Shown one piece after another: positions 23,284 through 32,843 of a DNA stretch of 64,000 nucleotides. A program made the translations under genes and the position numbers. Source of the stretch: JAUXEH01 sp965533275 (GTDB lineage Bacteria; Acidobacteriota; Aminicenantia; Aminicenantales; Aminicenantaceae). Numbering within the stretch: position 1 is the stretch's first letter; each line of letters starts with the position of its first letter. Under the pieces are notes generated by a model that was not told where the DNA came from, searched no databases, and saw nothing but the letters and a program-made list of their open reading frames with translations. The stretch lies in NCBI GenBank assembly GCA_965533275.1, contig CBESWG010000015.1:8612-72611 (forward strand). Direction: 5' to 3'.

Positions 23284-25029
23284 ATGCCCAAGAGACTGGT
23301 GATCGTAGGCGGTGTGGCGGCCGGGGCCTCGGCCGCGGCCAAGGCGCGGCGAAGCAACGAAGAGATAGAGATCGTGATGTTCGAGAGCGGCCCCTACATG
23401 AGCTTTGCCAACTGTGGGCTTCCCTACTATGTCGGAGGCGAGATCGCCGAGCGGCGAAGCCTTTTCGTGGCCGATCCCAAGTCCTTCCGGCGGCGTTTCA
23501 GGGTGGATGTGCGCCTGGAGTCTACCGTGACGGATGTGAATCCCAAGGCCTGTGAGATCACGTTCAAGACTGCTGGTGGAAACGAAGACAGGCTTGCCTA
23601 TGACCGCTTGATCCTCGGCACAGGAACCGTCCCCTTCCGGCTTCCCCTCGAGGGGATCGACGCACCCAACATCTTCGAGTGCCGGACCGTCCCGGATGTG
23701 GATTCCATCCTGGCCTCCCTGCGTGGGCTGCAGCAGCCGCTTCCCGCAAAGCCAGAGACGGCCCCGAATGGGGAGGCGGCCAGCAAGGGCAAGGCCCTGA
23801 TCATCGGGGCCGGCTACATCGGGCTGGAGTGTGCGGAACAGTTCCTACACCGGGGACTCGAGGTCACGGTCGTGGAGGCCCTGGACCAGATCATGAGCCC
23901 ACTCGACAACGAGATGACACTTCCGGCCCTGGCGGCCCTGCGTGCGGCCGGGGTCCGTGTCCTGCTCTCCGACCTGGTCGGGGGATTCGACCATTCCGGT
24001 GCCCGGTCCCAGGCCCTCCTCAAGAGTGGGAGTAAACTCGAGTTCGACCTGGCCGTGGTTGGGGTGGGGGTTCGGCCCCATGTGGAGTTGGCCAAGGCGG
24101 CCGGCCTGGAGCTGGGGGAAACAGGCGCCATCGCCGTGGACGCGCACCAGCGGACATCCGATCCACTCATATTTGCGGCAGGCGACAACTGCGAGTCCGT
24201 ATTCCTCCCCACAGACGGGAAGGTGAACATCCCCCTGGCCGGGCCCGCCAACAAGCAGGGCCGGGTGGCCGGGCAGAATGCGGCGCTGGACCTCCTGGGA
24301 AAAGAGGAAGCTAGCAGCGGTAGACTGAGCTTGCGCGGGGTCCTGGGGACCAGCATCGTGCGGGTGTGCGGCATGGTGGCCGGCGGGACAGGCCTGACGG
24401 AAAAGGCCGCCCGGCGCCTCGAGCGGGAGGTGGCCGTGGCCTACAACATCGGATCAAGCCACGCCGAGTATTATCCGGGGGCCCAGTCCCTGTTCTTGAA
24501 GCTCGTGTACGATCCCGGGGACGGCCGGCTGCTGGGGGCCCAAGCTTCAGGGCAGGACGGCGTGGACAAGCGCCTCGATATCCTGTCCACGGCCATCTAC
24601 GGCGGGATGACCCTCGAGGACCTCGAGCAGCTGGACCTCTGCTATGCCCCGCCCTTCGGATCGGCCAAGGATGTAGTCATCCTGACCGGCATGGCGGCGG
24701 CCAACACGTTTCGCGGCACCAGCCCTGCCATAGCCCCCACTGATCTGTTCGAGGAGCAGAAGGGAGAGCGCCCCCCCTTCCTGCTCGATGTGAGGACGGG
24801 CTTCGAGTTCAAGATGGGCCATCTCCAAAACGCGGTGAACATCCCCCTGGAAACACTGAGGGAGCGGCTGGGCGATATCCCACGGGACCGACCTCTGGTC
24901 ACGCAGTGCAGCGTGGGCTACCGGAGCTATGTGGCCCAGCAGATCCTGCTGCAGAGCGGCTTCGCCGATGTCCGCAACCTCTCCGGCGGATTCAGCCTGG
25001 CAGCCCAGCTACAGGGCGGCGCCGTTTAA
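23284..25029 (+). CDS. CoA-disulfide reductase with C-terminal rhodanese domain (CoADR-Rhd)
   Basis: This 581-residue flavoprotein begins at ATG 10 bases after GAAGGAG. Residues 1-450 form the pyridine-nucleotide disulfide oxidoreductase fold: VIVGGVAAGASAAAKARR (FAD), Cys44 in SFANCGLPYYVGG (the single redox cysteine of CoADR), LIIGAGYIGLECAEQF (NAD(P)H) and FAAGDNCES. The C-terminal part (about 475-581) is a rhodanese domain with active-site Cys542 in QCSVGYRSY. Such fusions reduce CoA disulfide, CoA persulfide or polysulfides with NAD(P)H, and can act as NADH oxidases. A role in sulfur or oxidative stress handling is likely; the exact substrate is not determined by sequence. Confidence 0.9.
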   Translation: MPKRLVIVGGVAAGASAAAKARRSNEEIEIVMFESGPYMSFANCGLPYYVGGEIAERRSLFVADPKSFRRRFRVDVRLESTVTDVNPKACEITFKTAGGNEDRLAYDRLILGTGTVPFRLPLEGIDAPNIFECRTVPDVDSILASLRGLQQPLPAKPETAPNGEAASKGKALIIGAGYIGLECAEQFLHRGLEVTVVEALDQIMSPLDNEMTLPALAALRAAGVRVLLSDLVGGFDHSGARSQALLKSGSKLEFDLAVVGVGVRPHVELAKAAGLELGETGAIAVDAHQRTSDPLIFAAGDNCESVFLPTDGKVNIPLAGPANKQGRVAGQNAALDLLGKEEASSGRLSLRGVLGTSIVRVCGMVAGGTGLTEKAARRLEREVAVAYNIGSSHAEYYPGAQSLFLKLVYDPGDGRLLGAQASGQDGVDKRLDILSTAIYGGMTLEDLEQLDLCYAPPFGSAKDVVILTGMAAANTFRGTSPAIAPTDLFEEQKGERPPFLLDVRTGFEFKMGHLQNAVNIPLETLRERLGDIPRDRPLVTQCSVGYRSYVAQQILLQSGFADVRNLSGGFSLAAQLQGGAV

Positions 25030-25146
25030 GATCGGACCCTCGGTGCCGATCGGATAATTTTCGGCCTCTGTTACCCCCTATCACGACTCCGGGTACCGCC
25101 GCTAAAAAAATCACCGATGGGGGTGGAATACCGAGCCCAAGTCCTC

Positions 25147-25152
25147 TATAAT
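25147..25152 (+). promoter_or_regulatory. Candidate -10 box of the pta-ackA transcription unit
   Basis: A perfect TATAAT lies 112 bases upstream of pta in a stretch of 235 bases without genes. The -35 at 17 bases upstream (TGGAAT) is poor, so the promoter is uncertain. The same gap holds a GATCGG/CCGATC hairpin just after the preceding stop; nothing else was recognised. Confidence 0.3.
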
Positions 25153-25264
25153 AGGCCGTTCCCGTTTTCGAGAGCGCAATATCGGAACTGACAGAAACCT
25201 GATAATATAGAGGGGATCCAAGGAATACCGACGCCCTTTTTTATTTGAATAGGAGAATTTTCCC

Positions 25265-27376
25265 ATGGGAAAAAATCTTTACATAGCCACCATGGAGCCC
25301 AGGAGCGGTAAATCCGTGGTCCTGCTGGGACTCATGGAGCTGCTCTCCCGCAGGATCCAGAAGATAGGGATCTTCCGCCCCATCGTTCATGCCGGCGAGA
25401 AGCCTGACGACTACCTCGAGCTCATCCGCAAGCGCTACAAGCTGGAATTCGATTATGATGAGCTTTACGGTGTGACCCATCAGGAGGCGCGCGACAAGCT
25501 CAGCACCGGAGAGTATGACGACCTGGTTAAGACCATGGTCGACAAGTACAAGGCCCTCGAACGCAAATGTGACTTTGTGGTGTGTGTGGGCACCGATTTT
25601 ACGGGAGTAGCCACGGCCTTTGAATTCGACTTTAACGCAGAAATCGCCAACCAGCTGGGCTGCCCCCTGCTGCTCATCGTCAACGGCTTCGAAAAGTCTC
25701 CCGAAGACATCGTGGATGCGGCCCGCGTGTCCTGCGAGGCCTTCATCGAGCAGGGCTGCACGGTGATGTCCACGATAGTCAATCGAGTGAAAGAAGGAGA
25801 CCTGGATGCCGTGGCCGAGCACCTCGGCGGCGAGACGGATGATCTTGGCCCCGTCTATGTACTCAAAGAGGAACCGGCCCTGAATTTCCCCACGGTGGGC
25901 ACCGTTGCCCGTACCCTGAAAGCCACGTTTCTGACTCCGAAGGAGCGCGGGCTGAACCGAGAGGTCCGGCTCTACAAGGTCGCAGCCATGCAGCTGCGGC
26001 ACTTCCTGGAACACCTGGAAGATGGCGTGCTGATCATAACACCGGGAGACCGGGCCGATGTGATCCTTGGGAGTTTGATCACATTGTTTTCAGAGAAGGC
26101 ACCCCAGATCGCCGGGCTGATGCTCACGGGGGGGCTGGAGCTGGAGCCCCCGGTAAAAAGGCTCCTCGACGGCCTTAAAAAACCAAGCTTTCCAATCATG
26201 AGCGTAAAGACCGATACCTACACCACGGCCATGAACATCAATGCCGTCCACTCCACGATCACTGCGGGGAATGAACGCAAGATCGCCCTGGCCCTAGGTG
26301 TATTTGAGTCCCGTGTCGACCTGTCCGAGCTGGAGGAACGGATCGCGGTAGCCCGCTCAGACCGTGTGACACCCCTCATGTTCGAATACGAGCTCATCGA
26401 CCGGGCCAAGTCCGAGCGCAAACACATCGTGCTTCCCGAGGGTAGAGAGGAGCGCATCCTGCGTGCGGCCGAGATCCTGCAGCGCCGGGGGGCGGTAGAC
26501 CTCACCCTCCTGGGCAACGTCGATGAGATCAAACACAAGATCACAAACTTCGGGCTGGACCTGGGCCAGGTCAGGATCATCGATCCGCAGGACTCCTCTC
26601 GGCACGAAGAATTCGCCGCGACCTATTTCACGCTCCGCGCGCACAAGGGGATCACCGTGGACCAGGCCCGGGACGTGATGCTGGATGTCAGCTACTTCGG
26701 TACCATGATGATCTACCACGGGCTGGCTGACGGGATGGTGTCGGGATCGATGCACACGACACAGCACACCCTGCGCCCCGCCTTCGAGTTCATCCGCACC
26801 ACGCCGGGCTTTTCCATCGTGTCGAGCGTCTTCTTCATGTGCCTGGCCGACCGGGTCCTGGTCTACGGCGACTGTGCCGTGAATCCCAATCCCGATCCGG
26901 AACAGCTAGCGGATATCGCCATCGCTTCGGCGGACACGGCCGCCATGTTCGGCGTCGATCCCCGCATCGCCATGCTGTCCTATTCCACGGGTGAGTCAGG
27001 CAAGGGGGAGGAAGTGGAGAAGGTGCGCGAGGCCACACAGATCGCCCAGGCCCGGCGCCCGGACCTCAAGATCGAGGGGCCGATGCAGTATGACGCGGCA
27101 ATCGATGCGGGAGTGGCGGCCACCAAGATGCCGGGCAGCCGGGTGGCCGGGCATGCCACGGTCTTCATCTTCCCCGACCTCAACACCGGGAACAACACCT
27201 ACAAGGCGGTACAGCGCTCGGCCCAGGCCGTGGCCATCGGCCCGGTGCTGCAGGGGCTCAACAAGCCCGTGAATGACCTCAGCCGGGGCTGCACCGTGAC
27301 CGACATCGTAAACACCGTGGCCATCACGGCCATCCAGGCCCAGGCTTTGGGGGCGCTTGCGGAGAAGGCCTCATGA
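25265..27376 (+). CDS. pta: Phosphate acetyltransferase (long form)
   Basis: Pta interconverts acetyl-CoA and acetyl phosphate in the cytosol, for acetate production or uptake. At 703 residues it is the long three-domain type. It has a BioD-like P-loop domain (LYIATMEPRSGKSVVLLGLME, about 1-210), a DRTGG domain (about 215-330), and the catalytic PTA/PTB domain from about 385 (KHIVLPEGREERILRAAEILQRRG, MVSGSMHTTQHTLRPAFEFI, and VDPRIAMLSYSTGESGKG). A GGAGAA ribosome site precedes the ATG. Its stop overlaps ackA by four bases, so the pair is coupled. Confidence 0.95.
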   Translation: MGKNLYIATMEPRSGKSVVLLGLMELLSRRIQKIGIFRPIVHAGEKPDDYLELIRKRYKLEFDYDELYGVTHQEARDKLSTGEYDDLVKTMVDKYKALERKCDFVVCVGTDFTGVATAFEFDFNAEIANQLGCPLLLIVNGFEKSPEDIVDAARVSCEAFIEQGCTVMSTIVNRVKEGDLDAVAEHLGGETDDLGPVYVLKEEPALNFPTVGTVARTLKATFLTPKERGLNREVRLYKVAAMQLRHFLEHLEDGVLIITPGDRADVILGSLITLFSEKAPQIAGLMLTGGLELEPPVKRLLDGLKKPSFPIMSVKTDTYTTAMNINAVHSTITAGNERKIALALGVFESRVDLSELEERIAVARSDRVTPLMFEYELIDRAKSERKHIVLPEGREERILRAAEILQRRGAVDLTLLGNVDEIKHKITNFGLDLGQVRIIDPQDSSRHEEFAATYFTLRAHKGITVDQARDVMLDVSYFGTMMIYHGLADGMVSGSMHTTQHTLRPAFEFIRTTPGFSIVSSVFFMCLADRVLVYGDCAVNPNPDPEQLADIAIASADTAAMFGVDPRIAMLSYSTGESGKGEEVEKVREATQIAQARRPDLKIEGPMQYDAAIDAGVAATKMPGSRVAGHATVFIFPDLNTGNNTYKAVQRSAQAVAIGPVLQGLNKPVNDLSRGCTVTDIVNTVAITAIQAQALGALAEKAS

Positions 27377-28584
27377 ACATCCTGGTCATCAACTCCGGGA
27401 GCTCGTCCATCAAGTACCAGCTTTTCGACATGGCTGACGGCACAGTCCTGGCCGCGGGCTTGCTGGAGCAGATCGGGGAAGCGACCAGCCGCCTGACCCA
27501 CAATGCCCGCCGTGAAGACGGGGACATCGACGAGCTGGTCCAGGTCGAGCCCGTGTCCGATCATGAGGAGGGTTTCGAGACCATCCTGAGGGCCTTTGCA
27601 GACACCGGACTCCTGAAGGAAGGAGGCGATGAGCTGGGCGGCATCGGGCACCGTGTCGTGCATGGCGGAGAGGCATTCCAGGAACCCACGCTGATCACGG
27701 ACGAGGTCATCGAGACCATCAGGGAGCAGATCCCGCTGGCTCCGATCCACAATCCCGCCAACCTGACCGGGATCGAGGTGACGTTCGCCCGTATGCCGAA
27801 AACTCCCCAGGTCGCGATCTTCGATACCGCTTTCCATCAGAGCATACCGCCTCATGCCTTTCACTATGCCCTGCCCCATGAACTGGCCGCGAAGCATTCC
27901 GTGCGCCGCTTCGGATTCCACGGGACATCTCATCGGTACGTGACCCGGGCCACTGCCGCATTCCTGGGCAAGAGCCTTGAGGATGTGAACCTGATCACCT
28001 GCCACCTGGGGAACGGGGCCAGCGTGTGTGCGGTCCGAGGGGGCCGCAGTGTCGACACTTCCATGGGCATGACGCCGCTGGAGGGTCTGATCATGGGCTC
28101 GCGTTCCGGCGACATGGATCCCGGGATCATCTTTTACCTGGGCCGGAAGGCCCGGATGTCGCTCGACCAGCTGGATGCCCTGCTCAACAAGCGCAGCGGA
28201 ATGAAAGGCCTCTGCGGTGTGAACGACATGCGGGAGATCGAGGACATGGCCCTGAACGGCGACCAGCGGGCCCGGCTCGCGCTCGACATGTACTCCTACC
28301 GCCTCAAGAAGTACATCGGCATGTACAGCGCGGTCCTGGGCCGTGTGGACGCACTTGTGTTCACCGCCGGCATCGGCGAAAAATCCCCCATCGTGCGCGG
28401 CCTGGCCTGCGCCGACCTGGACAACCTGGGGATCCGCCTCGATGCGGATAAGAACGAGGCCAAGTCCAAGGCGATCCGAGAGATCCAGGCCAAGGGAAGC
28501 GCTGTCAGGATCCTGGTTGTCCCCACCAACGAGGAATTGGAGATCGCACAGCAGTCTTTTGCATGTATTCGCACGAACTGTTGA
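27373..28584 (+). CDS. ackA: Acetate kinase
   Basis: AckA transfers phosphate between acetyl phosphate and ADP, yielding ATP during acetate formation. The 403-residue protein has MNILVINSGSSSIKYQLFDM (N-terminal signature), GHRVVHGG, FDTAFHQSIPPHAF, RFGFHGTSHRYV and CHLGNGASVCAV, all in order, with the C-terminal DALVFTAGIGE. It overlaps pta by ATGA and forms the standard pta-ackA fermentation pair, here just upstream of lower-glycolysis genes. Confidence 0.97.
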   Translation: MNILVINSGSSSIKYQLFDMADGTVLAAGLLEQIGEATSRLTHNARREDGDIDELVQVEPVSDHEEGFETILRAFADTGLLKEGGDELGGIGHRVVHGGEAFQEPTLITDEVIETIREQIPLAPIHNPANLTGIEVTFARMPKTPQVAIFDTAFHQSIPPHAFHYALPHELAAKHSVRRFGFHGTSHRYVTRATAAFLGKSLEDVNLITCHLGNGASVCAVRGGRSVDTSMGMTPLEGLIMGSRSGDMDPGIIFYLGRKARMSLDQLDALLNKRSGMKGLCGVNDMREIEDMALNGDQRARLALDMYSYRLKKYIGMYSAVLGRVDALVFTAGIGEKSPIVRGLACADLDNLGIRLDADKNEAKSKAIREIQAKGSAVRILVVPTNEELEIAQQSFACIRTNC

Positions 28585-28637
28585 TCCGGTTTGTGTTAGA
28601 ATAGAACCAAGACAAACAGAAGAGAAGGAGGCATATC

Positions 28638-29711
28638 ATGATCGACCTTGCCAAGATCGAAGAGCTTCTGGGAGACGAGGCCAGGGACCTGCTGGCATTC
28701 GATTCCCCCAAGATCCCCAAGAATAGACTCCATGTCCCGGGTCCGGATTGGATAGACCGGGCCTTCGGACTCAGCGACCGGCCCATTCCAGTGCTGCGCA
28801 GCCTGCAGGCCCTGCTCGGAAACGGGCGCCTGGCCGGTACCGGTTATGTCTCGATCCTGCCCGTTGACCAGGGCATCGAGCATTCGGGCGGCGCTTCCTT
28901 TGCGCCCAATCCTGCGTACTTCGACAGTGAGAAGCTCATCGAGCTGGCCATCGAGGGCGGCTGCAACGGCGTGGCCTCCACCCTGGGAGTCCTGGGAAGC
29001 GTGGCCCGTAAGTACGCGCACAAGATCCCCTTTATCCTCAAGATCAACCACAACGAGCTGCTCACATATCCCAACACGTTCGATCAGATCATGTTCGCCT
29101 CCGTAGAGCAGGCCTTCGACCTGGGAGCCGTGGCCGTAGGCGCCACCATCTACTACGGCTCTCTCGAGAGCTCCCGGCAGATCCAGGAGGTCAGCGAGGC
29201 CTTCCAGTATGCTCACGAGCTGGGGATGATGACCATCCTCTGGTGCTACCTGAGGAATCCTTCGTTCAAGGTCGCAGGCCAGGACTATCATGCCAGCGCG
29301 GACCTCACCGGGCAGGCCAACCACCTGGGAGCCACTATCCAGGCCGACATCGTCAAGCAGAAACTCCCCAACTCGAACGGGGGCTACAAGGCTCTCAACG
29401 CCGAGGGGGAAGGCTTCGGCAAGTTCAGCGAAAAAATGTACACCGACCTCTGCAGCGATCACCCCATCGACCTGACCCGGTACCAGGTGGCCAACCAGTA
29501 CATGGGCCGGGTGGGCCTGATCAACTCGGGGGGCCCCTCGGGCAAGACCGACCTGGCGGATGCGGTCAAGACGGCCGTCATCAACAAGCGAGCCGGGGGC
29601 CTGGGCCTCATTAGCGGACGCAAGGCCTTCCAGAGGCCGATCGCGGACGGCGTGGAGCTGCTCAACGCCATCCAGGACGTGTACCTGGAGACGAGGGTCA
29701 CCATCGCCTAG
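28638..29711 (+). CDS. fbaB: Fructose-bisphosphate aldolase, class I (FbaB/DhnA type)
   Basis: The enzyme cleaves fructose 1,6-bisphosphate by Schiff-base chemistry in glycolysis, or works in reverse in gluconeogenesis. At 357 residues it matches the bacterial/archaeal DhnA-type. It shows PVDQGIEHSGG near the N-terminus, KINHNELL, DLGAVAVGATIYYGS, and the segment LGATIQADIVKQKLP, in which the Lys is the likely Schiff-base residue. The ATG follows AGAAGGAGG. It lies 53 bases after ackA and 153 before pfk, so it probably belongs to the same central-metabolism operon. Confidence 0.93.
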   Translation: MIDLAKIEELLGDEARDLLAFDSPKIPKNRLHVPGPDWIDRAFGLSDRPIPVLRSLQALLGNGRLAGTGYVSILPVDQGIEHSGGASFAPNPAYFDSEKLIELAIEGGCNGVASTLGVLGSVARKYAHKIPFILKINHNELLTYPNTFDQIMFASVEQAFDLGAVAVGATIYYGSLESSRQIQEVSEAFQYAHELGMMTILWCYLRNPSFKVAGQDYHASADLTGQANHLGATIQADIVKQKLPNSNGGYKALNAEGEGFGKFSEKMYTDLCSDHPIDLTRYQVANQYMGRVGLINSGGPSGKTDLADAVKTAVINKRAGGLGLISGRKAFQRPIADGVELLNAIQDVYLETRVTIA

Positions 29712-29864
29712 GTTGTTCGAGCTCCGCGCGACCGAAAAGATGAAGCAGGGGTGTATTCCCAGGCGCGGGGATTTGGAGCCATCGCCCTTTTGGGGCAGCA
29801 GGGGCCGATAGAGAGAAGGGCCGGGGCCGCGAATCCAGGGGCCGGATCAGGGGGTGGAAGATTG

Positions 29865-31160
29865 GTGAGCGATAACTTGGAAAGACTGGATTTCAGCATA
29901 GAGAATCTGGGGGAATGCCGCATCCCCTCTCCCATGGAGGGGATCCCATTCGCTGACGACAGCGAGCGTCTGCTCTTTCACTCCAACCTCGGTGATGTAG
30001 AAGAATTCCTCAAACGTGGAGACACGCCTCCGGTCTTCGAGGCCGCCGGACCCAGGGAGAAGATCTATTTCGATCCATCCAAGCTCAAGTGCGGGATCGT
30101 GACCTGCGGCGGGCTCTGCCCAGGGCTCAACGACGTCATCCGTGCCATCGTGATGAGTTTGACCTATCATTACCGGGTCGATCATATCTTCGGCTTCCGC
30201 TACGGATTCGAGGGGCTGTCCCCTAAATACGGCCACACGCCCCTGGAGCTGACCCCGGATGTGGTCAAGGACATCCACAAGGAGGGCGGCACCCTGCTGG
30301 GAGCCTCCCGCGGACCCCAGGACGTGGGAGAGATGGTCGACACCCTGGAACGGATGAATGTAAGGCTGCTCTTCACCGTCGGGGGAGACGGCACACTCAG
30401 AGGGTCCCAGGCGATCGCCGAAGAGATCAAACGCCGGGGCATCAAGATCGGCGTGGTGGGGATCCCCAAGACCATCGACAACGACATCTCTTTCGTGGAG
30501 CAGTCCTTCGGATTCGATACGGCCGTCGGCGAATCGCGCACCGCGATCTATTCCGCCCATACCGAGGCGCGGGGGGTGCGGAACGGCGTGGGCCTGGTCA
30601 AGCTCATGGGACGCTACTCCGGCTTCACTGCCGCCTTTGCCACCCTGGCGAACAACGATGTGAACTTCTGCCTCATCCCGGAAGTCCGCTTCTCACTGGA
30701 AACTTTCCTCGCTGCCCTGCAGCGCCGCCTGGAGGCAAGGGGGCACGCCGTCATCGTGGCGGGCGAGGGGGCGGGACAGGACCTCCTGGCCGCTCAGAAG
30801 GGCCGGGACGCCTCGGGCAACGCACTCCTGGGCGATGTCGGGCTGTTCCTCCGGGACCGCATCAAGGAACACTTCCGACGTGCCGGACTGGATGTCGGCC
30901 CTAAGTACATCGATCCCAGCTATACCATCCGCAGCGTGCCCGCCAATCCCAAGGATTCGGCTTTCTGCCTGCTTCTCGGACACAACGCCGCCCACGCGGG
31001 CCTGGCCGGCCGCACGAACATGCTTGTGGGGTATTGGAAGCACCGCTACACGCATGTGCCCATTCCCCTGGCCGTGTCCCGGCGCAAACAGATCGATCCC
31101 GGCAGCCGCCTGTGGCGGGACGTGCTCTCCTGCACCGGCCAGCCCCGGGAGCTTACATGA
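29865..31160 (+). CDS. 6-phosphofructokinase, ATP-type signature on a PPi-PFK-like backbone
   Basis: The GTG start (VSDNLERLDFSIENLG) was chosen over an in-frame ATG 114 bases upstream because the upstream codons encode low-complexity Gly/Ala/Arg. The family core is CGGLCPGLNDVIRAIV, FTVGGDGTLRGSQAI (about 30381-30415), VVGIPKTIDNDISF and VKLMGRYSGFTA. Gly in GGDG rather than Asp is the mark of ATP users, while PKTIDND is usually seen in PPi-dependent and trypanosome-type enzymes. An ATP-dependent phosphofructokinase is the likely reading. It overlaps the next gene by four bases. A second PFK at 54240 has the PPi-type GGDD. Confidence 0.88.
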   Translation: MSDNLERLDFSIENLGECRIPSPMEGIPFADDSERLLFHSNLGDVEEFLKRGDTPPVFEAAGPREKIYFDPSKLKCGIVTCGGLCPGLNDVIRAIVMSLTYHYRVDHIFGFRYGFEGLSPKYGHTPLELTPDVVKDIHKEGGTLLGASRGPQDVGEMVDTLERMNVRLLFTVGGDGTLRGSQAIAEEIKRRGIKIGVVGIPKTIDNDISFVEQSFGFDTAVGESRTAIYSAHTEARGVRNGVGLVKLMGRYSGFTAAFATLANNDVNFCLIPEVRFSLETFLAALQRRLEARGHAVIVAGEGAGQDLLAAQKGRDASGNALLGDVGLFLRDRIKEHFRRAGLDVGPKYIDPSYTIRSVPANPKDSAFCLLLGHNAAHAGLAGRTNMLVGYWKHRYTHVPIPLAVSRRKQIDPGSRLWRDVLSCTGQPRELT

Positions 31161-32494
31161 AGCAAAGGGACCTGAAGCGCCTCCGTGAGGATGCCGAGGC
31201 CGTGTTCCGGTCTGGGTTGGAGGCCGTAGATCCGATCCGGGCCGTGGAACGGCATGTGTCCCGTGCCAACGAGATCCTGACCGTCGGGGACCGCCGCTAT
31301 GACCTCTCGAGGTTCGAGCGGATATTCGTGGTGGGAGCCGGCAAGGCTTCGGGTGCCATGGGCCAGGCCGTGGAAGCGGTCTTGGGCGACCGGATCACGG
31401 ACGGGCTCATCAACGTCAAATATGCACACACTCTGCCGCTCGAGACCCTCCGCCTGAACGAGGCGGGCCATCCGGTTCCGGACGAGGCCGGGCTGGACGG
31501 CGCCAGGGAAATCATGAGTCTCCTGCGGACGACCGGCAGGAAGGACCTGGTCCTCTGCCTGCTCTCGGGAGGCGGCTCTGCGCTGCTCCCCCTGCCAACC
31601 GGAGGAGTTTCCCTGGCGGACAAACAGGAGATGACGCGGCTGCTGCTCGAGAGCGGGGCCACGATCCAGGAGATCAATGCCCTGCGCAAGCATGTCTCCG
31701 GGATAAAAGGAGGACGCCTTGCGAGCGCTGTCTTTCCCTCCACCCTTATCACACTCATCCTCTCGGATGTCATCGGCGACGACCTGGACAGCATCGCCTC
31801 CGGGCCCACGGTGCCGGACAGCACCACGTTCGGAGACTGCCGGGATGTGATCGAACGGTATGGATTGGCCGCCCGGATGCCTCAAAGCGTACGGGAGGTT
31901 ATTGAAAGAGGCCTGCAGGAGGAAGTGCCTGAGACACCCAAGGCGGGAGATCCGGTCTTTAAGGGCACACAGAACCTCATCGTGGCCGGGAACCATCAGG
32001 CCCTGCAGGCCGCGCACTCGAAGGCGGAATCCCTGGGTTACAACACGCTGCTGCTCTCCTCCACCATGGACGGAGAGACCCGAGACGTGGCCCGCGTGCA
32101 TGCGGCCCTGGCCCGGGAGATCCGCACGAGCGGAAACCCGGTCCCACCACCTGGCTGCCTGCTTTCCGGAGGGGAGACCACGGTCACGATCCGGGGAAAT
32201 GGCCTGGGCGGACGCAACCAGGAGTTTGCGTTGGCGGCCGCGATGGCCATCGCCGGTATGGAGGGAACGGTCGTTCTCAGTGCCGGCACAGACGGCACGG
32301 ACGGCCCCACGGACGCGGCCGGAGCCTTGGCCGACGGACAGACAGTACAGAGGGCCGGCGTTTTAGGGCTCGATCCCCACCGGTTCCTCCGAGACAACGA
32401 TTCCTACCGCTTCTTCCATCCGCTGGGAGACCTCCTGATCACGGGACCGACACTGACCAATGTGATGGATCTGCGTATCGTCCTGGTCGCCTGA
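31157..32494 (+). CDS. gckA: Glycerate 2-kinase, MOFRL family
   Basis: The 445-residue protein starts at an ATG that overlaps the pfk stop (ATGA). It has the glycerate kinase N-terminal DUF4147 domain with RIFVVGAGKASGAMGQAVE, LCLLSGGGSALLPLP, LRKHVSGIKGGRLA and ILSDVIGDDLDSIASGPTVPD. The C-terminal MOFRL domain ends with SAGTDGTDGPTDAAGA. It phosphorylates D-glycerate to 2-phosphoglycerate, linking serine, glyoxylate or sugar-acid breakdown to lower glycolysis. The location behind aldolase and PFK fits that. Confidence 0.94.
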   Translation: MKQRDLKRLREDAEAVFRSGLEAVDPIRAVERHVSRANEILTVGDRRYDLSRFERIFVVGAGKASGAMGQAVEAVLGDRITDGLINVKYAHTLPLETLRLNEAGHPVPDEAGLDGAREIMSLLRTTGRKDLVLCLLSGGGSALLPLPTGGVSLADKQEMTRLLLESGATIQEINALRKHVSGIKGGRLASAVFPSTLITLILSDVIGDDLDSIASGPTVPDSTTFGDCRDVIERYGLAARMPQSVREVIERGLQEEVPETPKAGDPVFKGTQNLIVAGNHQALQAAHSKAESLGYNTLLLSSTMDGETRDVARVHAALAREIRTSGNPVPPPGCLLSGGETTVTIRGNGLGGRNQEFALAAAMAIAGMEGTVVLSAGTDGTDGPTDAAGALADGQTVQRAGVLGLDPHRFLRDNDSYRFFHPLGDLLITGPTLTNVMDLRIVLVA

Positions 32495-32843
32495 GCAAAC
32501 TTGGCGTATTGGCCCAAAGTCCAATAGACAAGAGATTTTTCAAGTCTCATCATATGACTTGAAAGATCTGGAGAGATGGACCGTGGATGCTGAACCACGA
32601 GAATAGATGAATCCACCGAATATGGTGGATTCAGCGCCACATAAATGTCTCTGTAGTTTTTTGGATACACGGATAGCCTTATTAAAATCAGTAAGATAGG
32701 CTTTTATTCAGTCAGTGTCTCTGTGTTGGCACAAAGATTGATAGGTTTTGACAAGTATGACGCTCTCATTCTGATTGAAAAACCATTCGACAGAATGTAC
32801 GTAATGTAAAAAGAGTCCAATCAATTGAAAGGAGTATGAGGGA
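32495..32843. other. AT-richer intergenic region with three tandem hairpins
   Basis: No gene was found in these 349 bases. Three inverted repeats follow each other. The first is 32533-32546 with 32556-32569 (AGATTTTTCAAGTC, 14 bp, one wobble). The second is 32582-32586 with 32595-32599 (CGTGG/CCACG). The third is 32608-32617 with 32624-32633 (TGAATCCACC, 10 bp, perfect). A TTGACA-like box is near 32747-32752 ahead of the lipoprotein gene, without a good -10. Base composition is clearly lower in GC than the flanks, which suggests a structured RNA, a mobile remnant, or a regulatory leader. Confidence 0.5.

Noticed and set aside
29751..29864. An upstream ATG start for the phosphofructokinase
   Set aside because: The added 38 residues are low-complexity and unlike PFK N-termini; the GTG at 29865 follows a GGTGGAAG sequence.
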